Source of the DNA: Bradyrhizobium niftali
GTDB taxonomy: Bacteria; Pseudomonadota; Alphaproteobacteria; Rhizobiales; Xanthobacteraceae
Direction: 5' to 3'
NCBI RefSeq assembly: GCF_004571025.1
Contig: NZ_SPQT01000043.1
Location: 1-51,271 of the forward strand
Length of the DNA stretch: 51,271 nucleotides
Shown here: piece after piece, positions 32,377 through 41,911 of the stretch
How the letters are laid out: every line of letters starts with the position of its first letter
How positions within the stretch are numbered: position 1 is the stretch's first letter
Made by a program: the position numbers and the translations under genes
Notes under the pieces: model-generated
Database searches by the model: none
Told to the model about the DNA's origin: nothing
What the model saw: the letters and a program-made list of their open reading frames with translations, nothing else

Positions 32377-33993
32377 ATGTCTACAATCGAAAACACCATT
32401 TCCCCCGGCAGCACCGCCTACCACGCCAACCGCGACGGTATGCTGGGTTTGATCGACCGCATGCGCGCGCTGGAAGAGCGCACGCGGGCGGCGTCGGCCG
32501 CGGCAAAGGATCGTTTCCACAAGCGCGGCCAGATGCTGCCGCGCGAACGCGTGGCGCTGGTGCTCGATCCCGGCGCACCCTTCATCGAGCTGTCGACGCT
32601 CGCCGGCTACATGTTCGACGTGCCCGATGCGAACAAGAGCGTGCCGGGCGGCGGCGTCATCGCCGGCATCGGTTTCGTCTCGGGCATCCGCTGCATGGTC
32701 AGCGCCAGCGATTCCGGCATAGACGCCGGCGCGCTGCAACCTTTCGGCCTCGACAAGACGCTGCGGGTGCAGGAGCTCGCGCTGGAGAACAAGCTGCCTT
32801 ACATGCAGCTGGTCGAAAGCGCCGGTGCCAATTTGCTGCGCTACCGCGTCGAGGATTTCGTCCGCGGTGGCAACATCTTTCGCAATCTTGCACGGCTCTC
32901 GGCGGCGGGACTGCCGGTCGTGACCGTCACGCACGGATCGTCCACCGCGGGCGGTGCCTATCAAACGGGCCTGTCCGACTACATCGTCATGGTGCGTGGC
33001 CGCACCCGCGCCTTCCTCGCAGGTCCCCCGCTGCTGAAAGCCGCAACCGGCGAGATCGCGACCGAGGAAGAGCTCGGCGGCGCCGAGATGCATACCCAGG
33101 TCTCCGGCCTCGGTGATTACCTCGCCGAGGACGATCGCGACGCGCTGCGCATCGCACGCGAGATCATGGCGGCGCTGGAGTGGGAGCGGCCGGGCAGGGC
33201 GCCTCTTCAATTCAAGCCGCCGCGCTACGACCAGGACGAGCTGCTCGGCATCATGCCGATGGACCACAAGCGCCCCGTGGACATGAAGCAGGTGATTGCC
33301 CGCATCGTCGACGATTCCGACTTCACCGAGATGGCGCCGAATTACGGCCCCGCCACCGTCTGCGGCCATGCCCGCATCGAGGGCCAGGCCATCGGCATCA
33401 TCACCAACAACGGTCCGCTCGATCCCGCCGGCGCCAACAAGGCGACGCACTTCATCCAGGCCTGCTGCCAGACCCGCACCCCGCTGCTCTATCTCAACAA
33501 CACCACCGGCTACATGGTCGGCAAGGCCTATGAAGAAGCCGGCATGATCAAGCACGGCTCGAAGATGATCCAGGCGGTGACGTCGGCCACGGTGCCTCAG
33601 ATCACCATCTATTGCGGCGCCTCGTTCGGCGCCGGCAATTACGGCATGTGCGGGCGCGGCTTCCATCCGCGCTTCTGCTTCTCCTGGCCCAACGCCAAGA
33701 CCGCGGTGATGGGCGGCGAGCAGGCCGCCGAGACCATGGCCATCGTGACAGAGGCTGCCGCCGCGCGTCGCGGCAAGCCGATCGAGAAGGACAAGCTCGA
33801 TGCCATGAAGGCGCAGATCGTCGGCGTGTTCGACGGCCAGATGGACGTGTTCTCCACGAGTGCGCGCGTGCTCGACGACGGCGTGATCGATCCGCGCGAC
33901 ACCCGCGCGGTGCTGTCGGAGGTGCTCGCGATCTGCCGCGAGGGCGACGCACGCGCGCCCCAGCGCATGCAGTTTTCGGTGGCCCGGCCATGA
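32377..33993 (+). CDS. Acyl-CoA carboxylase, carboxyltransferase (beta) subunit
   Basis: The protein is 538 residues, the length of methylcrotonyl-CoA or geranyl-CoA carboxylase beta subunits. The ATG follows GAGCAGGAGCAACA. Two crotonase-like halves are visible. The first has MLPRERVALVLDPGAPFIELS and the oxyanion region SSTAGGAYQTGLSDYIVMV. The second has GIITNNGPLDPAGANKATHFIQ, YLNNTTGYMVG, and CGASFGAGNYGMCGRGFHPRF. The subunit transfers CO2 from biotin to an acyl-CoA. The stop overlaps the start of the biotin-carrying subunit (ATGA), so the two form one complex. Propionyl-CoA-specific subunits are usually shorter (about 510) and differ in these loops, so a branched or unsaturated acyl-CoA is more likely (inference). 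Confidence 0.92.
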   Translation: MSTIENTISPGSTAYHANRDGMLGLIDRMRALEERTRAASAAAKDRFHKRGQMLPRERVALVLDPGAPFIELSTLAGYMFDVPDANKSVPGGGVIAGIGFVSGIRCMVSASDSGIDAGALQPFGLDKTLRVQELALENKLPYMQLVESAGANLLRYRVEDFVRGGNIFRNLARLSAAGLPVVTVTHGSSTAGGAYQTGLSDYIVMVRGRTRAFLAGPPLLKAATGEIATEEELGGAEMHTQVSGLGDYLAEDDRDALRIAREIMAALEWERPGRAPLQFKPPRYDQDELLGIMPMDHKRPVDMKQVIARIVDDSDFTEMAPNYGPATVCGHARIEGQAIGIITNNGPLDPAGANKATHFIQACCQTRTPLLYLNNTTGYMVGKAYEEAGMIKHGSKMIQAVTSATVPQITIYCGASFGAGNYGMCGRGFHPRFCFSWPNAKTAVMGGEQAAETMAIVTEAAAARRGKPIEKDKLDAMKAQIVGVFDGQMDVFSTSARVLDDGVIDPRDTRAVLSEVLAICREGDARAPQRMQFSVARP

Positions 33994-35966
33994 GGAACGG
34001 ATCAGTGCAGCACCGGCCGTTCTTCAGGGTTCTGGTCGCCAATCGCGGCGAGATCGCGCTGCGCGTGATGCGCAGCGCGCGGAAGCTCGGCCTCGGCGTC
34101 GTCGTAGTCTATTCCGACGCCGATCGCGATGCGCTGCATGTGCGGCAGGCCGATCAGGCCGTGCGCATCGGCGAGGCGCTGCCGGCGCAATCCTATCTCA
34201 ACATTTCCGCGATCATTGCCGCGGCGAAAGCCAGCGGCGCGGATGCCGTCCATCCCGGCTACGGTTTCCTCGCCGAGAACGAGGACTTTGCGCAGGCTTG
34301 CAAGGACGCCGGTCTCGTCTTCATCGGCCCGTCGCCCCAGGCGATCGAGGCGATGGGCAACAAGGCCGGCGCCAAGGAGATCATGCGGAAGGCCGGTGTG
34401 CCCTGCGTGCCCGGCTATCAGGGCTCCGAGCAGAGCGACGAGGTCATGCTCGTGGAAGCCAAAAAGATCGGCTTCCCCGTGATGATCAAGGCGGTCGCCG
34501 GTGGCGGCGGCCGCGGCATGCGGCTCGTGACCGATGCGGCGTCGTTCCCCGATGCGTTGCGCAGCGCACGATCGGAGGCGAAGGCTGCGTTCGGCGATCC
34601 CACGGTTATCCTCGAACGCGCGATCCAGAATCCCCGGCACATCGAGATCCAGGTGTTCGGCGACAGCCACGGCAACGCCATTCATCTCGGCGAGCGTGAC
34701 TGCTCCGTGCAGCGCCGGCACCAGAAGCTGATCGAGGAAGCGCCGTCGCCGGCCGTCACTCCGGAGCTGCGCGCGAGAATGGGCGAGGTCGCCGTCGCCG
34801 CGGTGAAGGCACTGCGCTACGAGGGCGCCGGCACGCTGGAATTCCTGCTCGATGCCAGCGGGGAGTTCTACTTCATGGAGATGAATACGCGTCTCCAGGT
34901 CGAGCATCCCGTGACCGAGGCCATCACCGGGCTCGATCTCGTCGAGCTGCAGCTGCGCGTCGCGCGCGGCGAGCCGCTGCCGGTGAAGCAGCAGGATATC
35001 CGCTTCGTCGGCCATGCCATTGAGGTCCGGCTGTGCTCGGAAGATGCCGCGCACGATTTCATGCCGCAGTCCGGCCGCATGGCGCGCTGGCAGGTGCCTG
35101 ACGGCATCCGCGTCGAGCATGCGCTGCAATCGGGCGCGGAGATCCCGCCGTTCTACGATTCGATGATCGCCAAGGTGGTCAGTCATGGTGCCACGCGCGA
35201 GGAGGCGAGGGGACGGCTGATCGTCGGCCTGGAGCAGCTCACCGCCTTCGGCGTGACCACCAACCAGGCTTTCCTGATGGCGTGCCTGCGTCACCCCGGC
35301 TTTGCCAGGGGCGAGGCGACGACGGCGTTCATCGGCGCACATCGCGACGAACTGTTGGCGCCATCGGCGAATGCTGCATTCGATACGGCGCTGGCGGGCC
35401 TGCTGCTCTACGTCACAAATCCGCGCGCGCCGTCATGGAGAGGGGGGCGGAGCCTGTCGGCAACGTTCCCTCTGCCCGCGAAAATCGAGATCGCCGGCCA
35501 CGGGCATGAGCTCGAAGTCACCCGCGAGCGCGACGGCAGCTACACCGTCGCCGCCGATGGCCGGCAGGACAGGTTCGAGATCGACCAGCTCGATCCCGAC
35601 GCCATCCGCTTCCGCCACGATGGTGTGATGGACAGCGCCAAATTCCTGCGCGAGGGTGACCGGCTCTATCTCCAGCACCGCGGCATCCCGCTCGCGGTGA
35701 CTGATCTCACCCTCGCCGCGCCGAAGGCCGCTGCGAGCAACGGCGGCGACGGCAAGGTTCGCGCCGCCCTGAACGGCCGCGTCGTCGCCGTGCTGGTCAA
35801 GCCCGGCGACCGCGTCGCCGCCGGCCAGCCGGTGCTGACGCTGGAAGCGATGAAGATGGAGCATATCCACAAGGCCGGCATCGACGGCGTCGTCGCCGCG
35901 ATCGACGTTGCCGAAGGCGAGCAGGTCACGACGGGACGGATCGTGGTGGAGATCGGGGCGGGGTAG
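33990..35966 (+). CDS. Acyl-CoA carboxylase, biotin carboxylase/biotin carrier (alpha) subunit
   Basis: The protein is 658 residues from the ATG at 33990, overlapping the beta-subunit stop. Domain order: biotin carboxylase N-domain (VLVANRGEIALRVMRSARKLG, HPGYGFLAENEDFA), ATP-grasp (KAVAGGGGRGMRLV near 160-173, HIEIQVFGDSHGN, ERDCSVQRRHQKLIEEAPS, MNTRLQVEHPVTE), biotin carboxylase C-domain, a linker domain near 470-570, and a C-terminal biotin carrier with the lysine in EAMKMEH at Lys622. It carboxylates biotin with ATP and bicarbonate and passes CO2 to the beta subunit. This is the last gene of the plus-strand catabolic series; repeats follow. Confidence 0.93.
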   Translation: MRNGSVQHRPFFRVLVANRGEIALRVMRSARKLGLGVVVVYSDADRDALHVRQADQAVRIGEALPAQSYLNISAIIAAAKASGADAVHPGYGFLAENEDFAQACKDAGLVFIGPSPQAIEAMGNKAGAKEIMRKAGVPCVPGYQGSEQSDEVMLVEAKKIGFPVMIKAVAGGGGRGMRLVTDAASFPDALRSARSEAKAAFGDPTVILERAIQNPRHIEIQVFGDSHGNAIHLGERDCSVQRRHQKLIEEAPSPAVTPELRARMGEVAVAAVKALRYEGAGTLEFLLDASGEFYFMEMNTRLQVEHPVTEAITGLDLVELQLRVARGEPLPVKQQDIRFVGHAIEVRLCSEDAAHDFMPQSGRMARWQVPDGIRVEHALQSGAEIPPFYDSMIAKVVSHGATREEARGRLIVGLEQLTAFGVTTNQAFLMACLRHPGFARGEATTAFIGAHRDELLAPSANAAFDTALAGLLLYVTNPRAPSWRGGRSLSATFPLPAKIEIAGHGHELEVTRERDGSYTVAADGRQDRFEIDQLDPDAIRFRHDGVMDSAKFLREGDRLYLQHRGIPLAVTDLTLAAPKAAASNGGDGKVRAALNGRVVAVLVKPGDRVAAGQPVLTLEAMKMEHIHKAGIDGVVAAIDVAEGEQVTTGRIVVEIGAG

Positions 35967-35978
35967 CGCGGCAAGTTC

Positions 35979-36057
35979 GTCATTGCGAGCGCAGCGAAGC
36001 AATCCAGGAATCTCTCCGCGGCGATAGTCTGGATTGCTTCGCTGCGCTCGCAATGAC
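35979..36057. repeat. Palindromic intergenic repeat, family A (copy 2)
   Basis: The element starts gtcattgcgagcgcagcgaag and ends cttcgctgcgctcgcaatgac, with caatccagg/tctggattg inside. It nearly matches 20395-20477 and lies 12 bases after the carboxylase gene, where the hairpin may end or protect the transcript. Confidence 0.9.
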
Positions 36058-36090
36058 GATGTGGAGACAGTGTTGCCTCAAACTCTGCTC

Positions 36091-36135
36091 GTCGTCCCGG
36101 CCTAGTGCGCAATTGCGCACGGGGGCCGGGACGAC
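36091..36135. repeat. Short family B repeat with 16-base palindrome
   Basis: Outer arms are gtcgtcccggcc and ggccgggacgac, with the palindrome GTGCGCAATTGCGCAC at 36105-36120 inside. It sits immediately beyond the stop of the convergent ABC-ATPase gene and probably serves as terminator for that operon. Confidence 0.85.
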
Positions 36136-36136
36136 G

Positions 36137-37123
36137 TTATGGGGGTCGCCCCGTCCCCTCATTCAGCAAACACGCCACCTGGTGCCCGTCACCCGCCTCC
36201 ATCAACACCGGCCGCTCCGTCCTGCACCGCTCCATCGCGAACCGGCAGCGCGTGTGAAACGCGCAGCCGGATGGCGGATTGACCGGGCTCGGCACGTCGC
36301 CATCGACCAGCGGCGCGAGCTTCTTTGCGAGCGGGTTGGCAACCGGCACGGAGGCGAGCAGGGCCTGCGTGTAGGGATGCCGCGGATTCCTGAACAGCTC
36401 GTCCTTGCTGGCGATCTCGACGATGCGGCCGAGATACATCACGGCGACGCGGTGGCTGATATGGGCGACCACGGCGAGGTCGTGGGCGATGAAGAGGTAG
36501 GAGAAGCCGTGCTGGCGCTGGAGATCGATCAGCAAATTGATCACCTGCGCCTGGATCGAGACGTCGAGCGCGGAGACCGGCTCGTCGCAGACGATCAGGC
36601 GCGGCCCCAGCGCCAGCGCCCGTGCGATGCAGATGCGCTGGCGCTGGCCGCCGGAGAACTGATGCGGGAAATTGCGCATCTGGTCGGGCCGCAGGCCCAC
36701 CTGCTCGAACAGTTTTGCGGTGCGCGCCTCCAGCGCCTTGCCGGTCGCAAGCCCATGCACGGCCAGCGGCTCGCCGACGATGTCGCCCGCGGTCATGCGT
36801 GGATTGAGCGAGGCGAACGGGTCCTGGAACACGATCTGCATCGAGCGGCGGTGCGGGCGCAGCGCCGCCTTGGAAAGATGGGTGATGTCCTCGCCCCCGA
36901 GACGGATCTGTCCGGAGGTCGGTTCGACCAGCCGCAGCACGCTGCGCGCCACCGTCGACTTGCCGCAGCCGGATTCGCCGACCAGCCCCAGTGTTTCGCC
37001 GACACCAACCGCGAACGAGACGCCGTCCACCGCGTGCACGGTGCCGACCTGCCGGCGCAACACGCCGGCGCGCACCGGGTAATGCTTCGTGAGATCGGTG
37101 ACTTCGAGCAGCGCTTCGGTCAT
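36137..37123 (-). CDS. Peptide/nickel-type ABC transporter ATPase (DppF/OppF type)
   Basis: The protein is 328 residues. Walker A is GESGCGKST at 49-57, the Q-loop is VFQDPFASLNPRM near 98-110, the signature is FSGGQRQRICIARAL near 156-170, and Walker B is LIVCDEPVSALDVS. The C-terminal oligopeptide extension (oligo_HPY) has PPSGCAFHTRCRFAMERC with cysteines that can bind an Fe-S cluster in the family. It is the last gene of a five-gene minus-strand transporter operon, and its start overlaps the stop of the second ATPase gene by four bases. It hydrolyses ATP at the inner face of the membrane to drive uptake of a peptide or other substrate bound by the SBP at 40094-41692. Confidence 0.93.
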   Translation of the reverse strand: MTEALLEVTDLTKHYPVRAGVLRRQVGTVHAVDGVSFAVGVGETLGLVGESGCGKSTVARSVLRLVEPTSGQIRLGGEDITHLSKAALRPHRRSMQIVFQDPFASLNPRMTAGDIVGEPLAVHGLATGKALEARTAKLFEQVGLRPDQMRNFPHQFSGGQRQRICIARALALGPRLIVCDEPVSALDVSIQAQVINLLIDLQRQHGFSYLFIAHDLAVVAHISHRVAVMYLGRIVEIASKDELFRNPRHPYTQALLASVPVANPLAKKLAPLVDGDVPSPVNPPSGCAFHTRCRFAMERCRTERPVLMEAGDGHQVACLLNEGTGRPP

Positions 37124-38127
37124 GCGACCTCCGCGACGTCAGCCGCGCGCCAGCAGGCGGCAAGATGCCCTCCGCCCCAATCCATGAGCGGCGGATATTC
37201 GTCCTGGCAGCGTTTCACCGCGAGCTTGCAGCGCGGCGCGAAAGCGCAGCCTGGCGGCAGCCGCACCAGCGACGGCACGGTGCCGGGAATTTCGTTGAGT
37301 CGCGCCTGCGTCGCGGCGCCGGACGCCGGCACCGACGGAATCGAGGCCATCAACCCGCGCGTATAGGGGTGCTTGGGATCGGCGAACAGCGCCTCGACGC
37401 TGGCTTCCTCGACCTTCCGGCCCGCATACATCACGATCACGCGCTGCGCGGTCTGCGCGACGACGCCGAGATCATGGGTGATCAGCACGAGCCCGGTGCC
37501 GAGCTCCTTCTGGAGGTCGAGGATCAGCGCCAGGATCTGCGCCTGGATGGTGACGTCCAGCGCAGTGGTCGGCTCGTCCGCGATCAGCAGCGCCGGCCGG
37601 CAGGCCAGCGCCATCGCGATCATCGCGCGCTGGCGCATGCCGCCGGACAATTGGTGCGGATATTCCCGCGCGCGTCGCGCTGGCTCCGGAATCCGCACCA
37701 GCCGCAGCATCTCGACTGCGATGTTCCAGGCTGCTTTGGCCGACATCGCCCGGTGCAGCCGCACGGCTTCGACGATCTGGTCGCCGATCCGCATGACGGG
37801 ATTGAGCGACGTCATCGGCTCCTGGAAGATCATGGAGATGCGGTTACCCCTGACGGCGCGCATCTGTGCCTCATCCAGCGCCAGCAGGTCGGTGCCTTCG
37901 AGCGTGACGGTGCCGCCGACGATGCGGCCGGGAGGATCGGGCACCAGCCGCATCAGCGACAGCGCGGTGACGCTCTTGCCGCAGCCGGACTCGCCGACGA
38001 TCGCCAGCGTCTCGCCGCGCTTGACCGTGAAGGAGACGTCGTCGACGGCCTTGAAGAGACCGGAGTTCGTGAAGAACACCGTCTTCAGGTTCTTCACCTC
38101 GAGCACGAGATCGGATTTATCAGCCAT
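37120..38127 (-). CDS. Peptide/nickel-type ABC transporter ATPase (DppD/OppD type)
   Basis: The protein is 335 residues, taking the ATG at 38127, whose A is the last base of the preceding permease stop (TGATG). The longer frame upstream lies inside that permease gene. Walker A is GESGCGKSV at 45-53, the Q-loop is IFQEPMTSLNPVM near 97-109, the signature is LSGGMRQRAMIAMAL near 156-170, and Walker B is LLIADEPTTALDVT. A C-terminal HPY extension has PPGCAFAPRCKLAVKRC. It pairs with the following ATPase to form a heterodimer, as in Dpp/Opp/App systems. Confidence 0.93.
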   Translation of the reverse strand: MADKSDLVLEVKNLKTVFFTNSGLFKAVDDVSFTVKRGETLAIVGESGCGKSVTALSLMRLVPDPPGRIVGGTVTLEGTDLLALDEAQMRAVRGNRISMIFQEPMTSLNPVMRIGDQIVEAVRLHRAMSAKAAWNIAVEMLRLVRIPEPARRAREYPHQLSGGMRQRAMIAMALACRPALLIADEPTTALDVTIQAQILALILDLQKELGTGLVLITHDLGVVAQTAQRVIVMYAGRKVEEASVEALFADPKHPYTRGLMASIPSVPASGAATQARLNEIPGTVPSLVRLPPGCAFAPRCKLAVKRCQDEYPPLMDWGGGHLAACWRAADVAEVA

Positions 38128-39020
38128 CAACTGCGCTGCCTCGGATCGAGAATGTCGCGCAGGGCGTCGCCGAACAGGTTGGCGCCGAACACGGCGAGGC
38201 TGATGGCGATGCCCGGGAAGATTACCAGCCACGGCGCGGTGCGGGCATATTCGGCCGCGGATTCCGACAGCATGCGACCCCAGGACGGATAAGGCTCGGG
38301 AATGCCGAGGCCGAGGAAGGAGAGCGAGGCTTCGGTGAGAATGGTCGAGCCGAGCTGCGCGGTGGCGAGCACGATCAGTGGCGCCAGCGTGTTCGGCAGC
38401 ACATGGCGGAGCGCGATGCGGACGTCGCTCATGCCGATCGACTTGGCGGATTCGATAAAGGGCAGTTCGCGCAGCGCCAGCGTGTTGGCGCGAATGACGC
38501 GCGATACGGTCGGGATCAGCGGAATGGCGATGGCGATGATGACGTTCGGCAAGGACGGGCCGAGTGCGGCGGTCATGATCAGTGCCAGGACCAGCAATGG
38601 AAGCGCCTGAAGAACGTCTGAGACACGCTGGAACACCAGATCGACCCAGCCGGAGAGATAACCGGACGTCAGCCCGACGATGACGCCGATCGTGCCGCCG
38701 AGCGCGGTCGAGCCGATGCCGACGGCAAGGGAGATGCGTGCACCATGGATGATGCGGCTGAAGACGTCGCGGCCGAAGGAATCCGTACCCATCCAGTGCG
38801 TCAGGCTCGGGCGGGCCAGCGCGCGGGCGGAGTCGATCGTCAGCGGATCATAGCGTGCGATGAAATCGGCGAAGATCGCCGTGAGGACGAACGCCGTCAT
38901 GATGACGAGCCCCGCAGCGCCCAGCACATGCCGCTGCGCCAGGAACAGCACGCGCCGCCAGCCCCCGGTCGCATGCACGCCGGCGCGTCTGAGTTCAAGA
39001 TCATAGTCGATCGTGGCCAT
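38127..39020 (-). CDS. Peptide/nickel-type ABC transporter permease (DppC type)
   Basis: The protein is 297 residues. The start follows GGTAGGAGCCGC on the minus strand. An N-terminal OppC-like segment (GLVIMTAFVLTAIFADFIARYDPL) with one membrane helix is followed by the binding-protein-dependent permease domain with five helices. The stretch HWMGTDSFGRDVFSRIIHGARISL near 95-117 is diagnostic for the DppC group. The ATPase-contact EAA region reads ALRELPFIESAKSIGMSD near 205-222. It ends in LGDALRDILDPR, the usual DppC tail. It forms the pore with the DppB-type subunit encoded upstream. Confidence 0.93.
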   Translation of the reverse strand: MATIDYDLELRRAGVHATGGWRRVLFLAQRHVLGAAGLVIMTAFVLTAIFADFIARYDPLTIDSARALARPSLTHWMGTDSFGRDVFSRIIHGARISLAVGIGSTALGGTIGVIVGLTSGYLSGWVDLVFQRVSDVLQALPLLVLALIMTAALGPSLPNVIIAIAIPLIPTVSRVIRANTLALRELPFIESAKSIGMSDVRIALRHVLPNTLAPLIVLATAQLGSTILTEASLSFLGLGIPEPYPSWGRMLSESAAEYARTAPWLVIFPGIAISLAVFGANLFGDALRDILDPRQRS

Positions 39021-39038
39021 GCGGCTCCTACCTTCTCC

Positions 39039-39061
39039 CTCTCCCCCGCAGGCGGGGAGAG
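39039..39061. repeat. GC-rich hairpin in the permease-permease gap
   Basis: CTCTCCCCCGC-ag-GCGGGGAGAG with one bulged base lies in the 83-base gap between the two permease genes. The sequence cttctccctctccc before it is typical of a widespread intergenic repeat. It may alter the relative expression of the two halves of the operon. Confidence 0.6.
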
Positions 39062-39103
39062 GTGAACGAACGCGCGAACGCTGTGTGAGTGATGATCATG
39101 CGA

Positions 39104-40051
39104 CTAGTCCGTGTACCGGATACGCGGATCGAACACCGCATACAGCATGTCGACGATGAAATTCGCGCTCACCACCACGACGGCGATCAGCATCACGAGG
39201 TTCTGCACGATCGGATAATCGCGCCAGCGGATCGCCTCGACCAGGAAGCGCGCGACGCCGGGGATGTTGAACACGGTCTCGGTGACGATCAGGCCGCCGA
39301 TCAGGAACGCCGCCTCGATGCCGATCACGGTGATGACGGGCAGGATCGCGTTCTTCAGCGCATGCTGGTAGTTCACCGCGGCATCGGATGCGCCCTTGGC
39401 GCGCGCGGTGCGGATGTAATCCTGCCGCAGCACCTCCAGCATCGAGGAACGGGTGATGCGCATGGTCAGTGCCGAACTGCGGAATCCGACCACCATCGCC
39501 GGGATGCAATAGGTTGCGACCGCCTCGCCAAAACTCTGGGGGTTCGGATTGAAGAGCGGCATCTGGCCGAACATCGCCACCGACGCCGTGAGGACCAGCA
39601 GCCCCAGCCAGAATGACGGCAGCGACAGGCCGGACAGACTCACGACACGCAGCGCGTAGTCGAGCCGCGTTCCCTGCTTCACCGCGCTGATGACGCCCAA
39701 GGGAATGCCGATGGACGCTGAAAACAGCAGCGCCAGGCCGGCGAGCTGCGCCGTGATCGGGATCCGCGGCAGGATCTCCTGAAGCGCCGGCTTCTCGGAG
39801 ACATAGGAGTAACCAAAATCGCCGCGCAGGAAGCCGCTGATCCAGTGCCAATATTGCACCACCAGCGGCTGGTCGATGCCGAGCTCCTTCTCCAGATTGG
39901 CCTTGTCGGCGGGATCGACGTAGCCGGCCGCGGCAAACAGGATGTCGACGATGTTGCCGGGCACGATGCGCAGCAGGAAGAAGATGACGACCGAGATCCC
40001 GAACAGGGTCACGAGCATCAGAAACAGGCGCCGCACCAGATAGGCAAACAT
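39104..40051 (-). CDS. Peptide/nickel-type ABC transporter permease (DppB type)
   Basis: The protein is 315 residues. The ATG follows GGGAGAGCGCAAA. The N-terminal helix MFAYLVRRLFLMLVTLFGISVV is the standard DppB/OppB beginning, followed by a periplasmic loop with KANLEKELGIDQPLVVQYWHWISGFLRGDFGYS and the five-helix permease domain. The ATPase-contact loop reads DYIRTARAKGASDAAV near 214-229. The C-terminus is LYAVFDPRIRYTD, also standard for the group. It lies 42 bases after the binding-protein gene. Confidence 0.93.
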   Translation of the reverse strand: MFAYLVRRLFLMLVTLFGISVVIFFLLRIVPGNIVDILFAAAGYVDPADKANLEKELGIDQPLVVQYWHWISGFLRGDFGYSYVSEKPALQEILPRIPITAQLAGLALLFSASIGIPLGVISAVKQGTRLDYALRVVSLSGLSLPSFWLGLLVLTASVAMFGQMPLFNPNPQSFGEAVATYCIPAMVVGFRSSALTMRITRSSMLEVLRQDYIRTARAKGASDAAVNYQHALKNAILPVITVIGIEAAFLIGGLIVTETVFNIPGVARFLVEAIRWRDYPIVQNLVMLIAVVVVSANFIVDMLYAVFDPRIRYTD

Positions 40052-40093
40052 TTTGCGCTCTCCCGTCGAGCCGTTAGCCGCCCGTCCGCCGCG

Positions 40094-41692
40094 CTACTTG
40101 TCGAGCCACACGTCCTCGTAGCGGTAGCCGTTGTAGGAGCTGTTCGACATGACCGTTACGCCCTTGACATAGGGCTGCCAGCAGGTGCCCGCGCGCGCAT
40201 GGAAGATGATCGGGCGCGCGACGTCCTCCTGCAACTTCTTGTCGATGTCCCAAACGAGTTTCTTGCGCTTGGCGACGTCGGTCTCCTGCGACTGCACCTC
40301 GAACAGCTTTTCGATGTCCTTGTTGCAATAGTTGGTGTAGTTCCGCTCGGAACCGCAGGAATAGTTCTCGTAAAACGACTGGTCGGGATCGTCCACGGCG
40401 TTGCCGGTCAGGTTGAGGCCGAGCATGTAGTCCTTGCGCGCGACTTTCGGGAACCAGTTCGCAGTCTCGACGACGTCGAGCTCGCCGTCGATATAGATGC
40501 TCTTGAGCTGGTCGATCAGGATCACCGCGGGATCGCGATATTCGGCAAGGTTGCGGGTCGAGACCTTGACCGCGAGATGCTTGTCCGGACCGTAGCCCGC
40601 CTTCTGCATCAGCTTGCGCGCCTCCTCGCGGTTGGCGTTCACGTCGGGACCATAGCCCGGAATGCTCTCCAGCATCTCCTTCGGCATGCCCCACAGCCCG
40701 TTCGGTGCCGGCAGCATGGTGCCGCCGATGTCGGCCTGGCCCTCGAACAGGATCGATACGAAGGCCTTGCGGTCGAGGGACATCGCCATGGCGCGGCGGA
40801 TTTCGATATTGTCGAACGGCGGCGCGGTCGAATTGACGATGATGTTGGTCGAGACATTGGTAGGCTCGACCTTGCAAACGGCATTAGCTGCCTGGGATTT
40901 CACATCCTTCAGGAGGGGGATGGTGATGTGCGTCGGGAATGTCATGTCGAACTTGCCGGCGACGAAAGCGAGGATCGCCGTCGAGCGGTTCGGGATGATG
41001 GTGAACTCGATGCCGTCGAGATAGGGCCGGCCCTCGCGCCAATAGTCGGGATTGCGGGTCAGCTTGATCGATTCATTGGCCTTGAACTCGACGAATCTGA
41101 ACGGGCCGGTACCGATCGGATGCGTGCGCATGTCGCCGGGCGAGACGTGACACGGGTACACGGGCGTATAGCCCGAGGCGAGCAGCGCCAGCAGTGACGG
41201 CTGCGGCCGCTTCAGATTGAACGAGACCTCGAGATCGCCGTTGGTCGAAACGTCGCTGACCTGGTCGTACCAGGATTTTCGGGGATTTTGCCGGAACTTC
41301 TGCTGCGACTTGCCCATCAGCATGTCGAAGGTACACTTCACGTCCGCCGAGGTGAACGGCTTGCCGTCGTGCCATTTGACGCCCTGGCGCAGCTTGAAGG
41401 TCAGCGTCTTGTTGTCGTTCACCCAGGCCCAGCTCTCCGCGAGCTCCGGCACGATGGTATCCATGCTGTTCTGCGCCACGTCCTGCTTGTAGATGACGAG
41501 GTTGTTGAACACGGGCATGAAGGGAACGTTGAGCGAGTAGGTCGCGCCTTCGTGGATCGAGGCGTTGCCGGGGCTGTCGCGGTGATACATCCGCAGAATT
41601 CCGCCCTGCTTGGGCCCGCCGGCCAATGCGATGGTCGAAAACGCCAGCAAAGATAGCGCCGCCGTCGCGGCGAGCGCCCGCACGCTCCGCAT
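40094..41692 (-). CDS. Peptide/nickel-type ABC transporter substrate-binding protein (SBP_bac_5)
   Basis: The protein is 532 residues from the ATG at 41692, which follows GGGAGGACGAGG. The longer frame to 41794 adds a non-signal stretch and is rejected. A Sec signal peptide ends at about residue 24 (STIALAGG). Family landmarks: IVPELAESWAWVNDNKTLTFKLRQGVKWHDGKPFTSADVKCTFD near 80-125 (in pieces), THPIGTGPFRFVEF near 190-203, and RRAMAMSLDRKAFVSILFEGQA near 300-322. Such proteins bind peptides, but also nickel chelates, opines, glutathione or plant metabolites. It leads the five-gene transporter operon. Confidence 0.93.
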   Translation of the reverse strand: MRSVRALAATAALSLLAFSTIALAGGPKQGGILRMYHRDSPGNASIHEGATYSLNVPFMPVFNNLVIYKQDVAQNSMDTIVPELAESWAWVNDNKTLTFKLRQGVKWHDGKPFTSADVKCTFDMLMGKSQQKFRQNPRKSWYDQVSDVSTNGDLEVSFNLKRPQPSLLALLASGYTPVYPCHVSPGDMRTHPIGTGPFRFVEFKANESIKLTRNPDYWREGRPYLDGIEFTIIPNRSTAILAFVAGKFDMTFPTHITIPLLKDVKSQAANAVCKVEPTNVSTNIIVNSTAPPFDNIEIRRAMAMSLDRKAFVSILFEGQADIGGTMLPAPNGLWGMPKEMLESIPGYGPDVNANREEARKLMQKAGYGPDKHLAVKVSTRNLAEYRDPAVILIDQLKSIYIDGELDVVETANWFPKVARKDYMLGLNLTGNAVDDPDQSFYENYSCGSERNYTNYCNKDIEKLFEVQSQETDVAKRKKLVWDIDKKLQEDVARPIIFHARAGTCWQPYVKGVTVMSNSSYNGYRYEDVWLDK

Positions 41693-41911
41693 CCTCGTCC
41701 TCCCTGGACAACAGCCTTTTTCGGCCTGTTTGAAGCGACGATAGCGAGGCCCTCGCAGCGAGGCAACCGGCAAGGGTGGCGGCGCTCTCGACAATTCGGA
41801 TGACGGAAGGCCGCAGGGGCTTTTCTCTCACGATGTGAGAGTGGGGGCGCCAGTTCCTGCGCAGGCGTTGGGCCCGACTATCGCAACAAACTCCGCCGTC
41901 ACGCGGTATGG

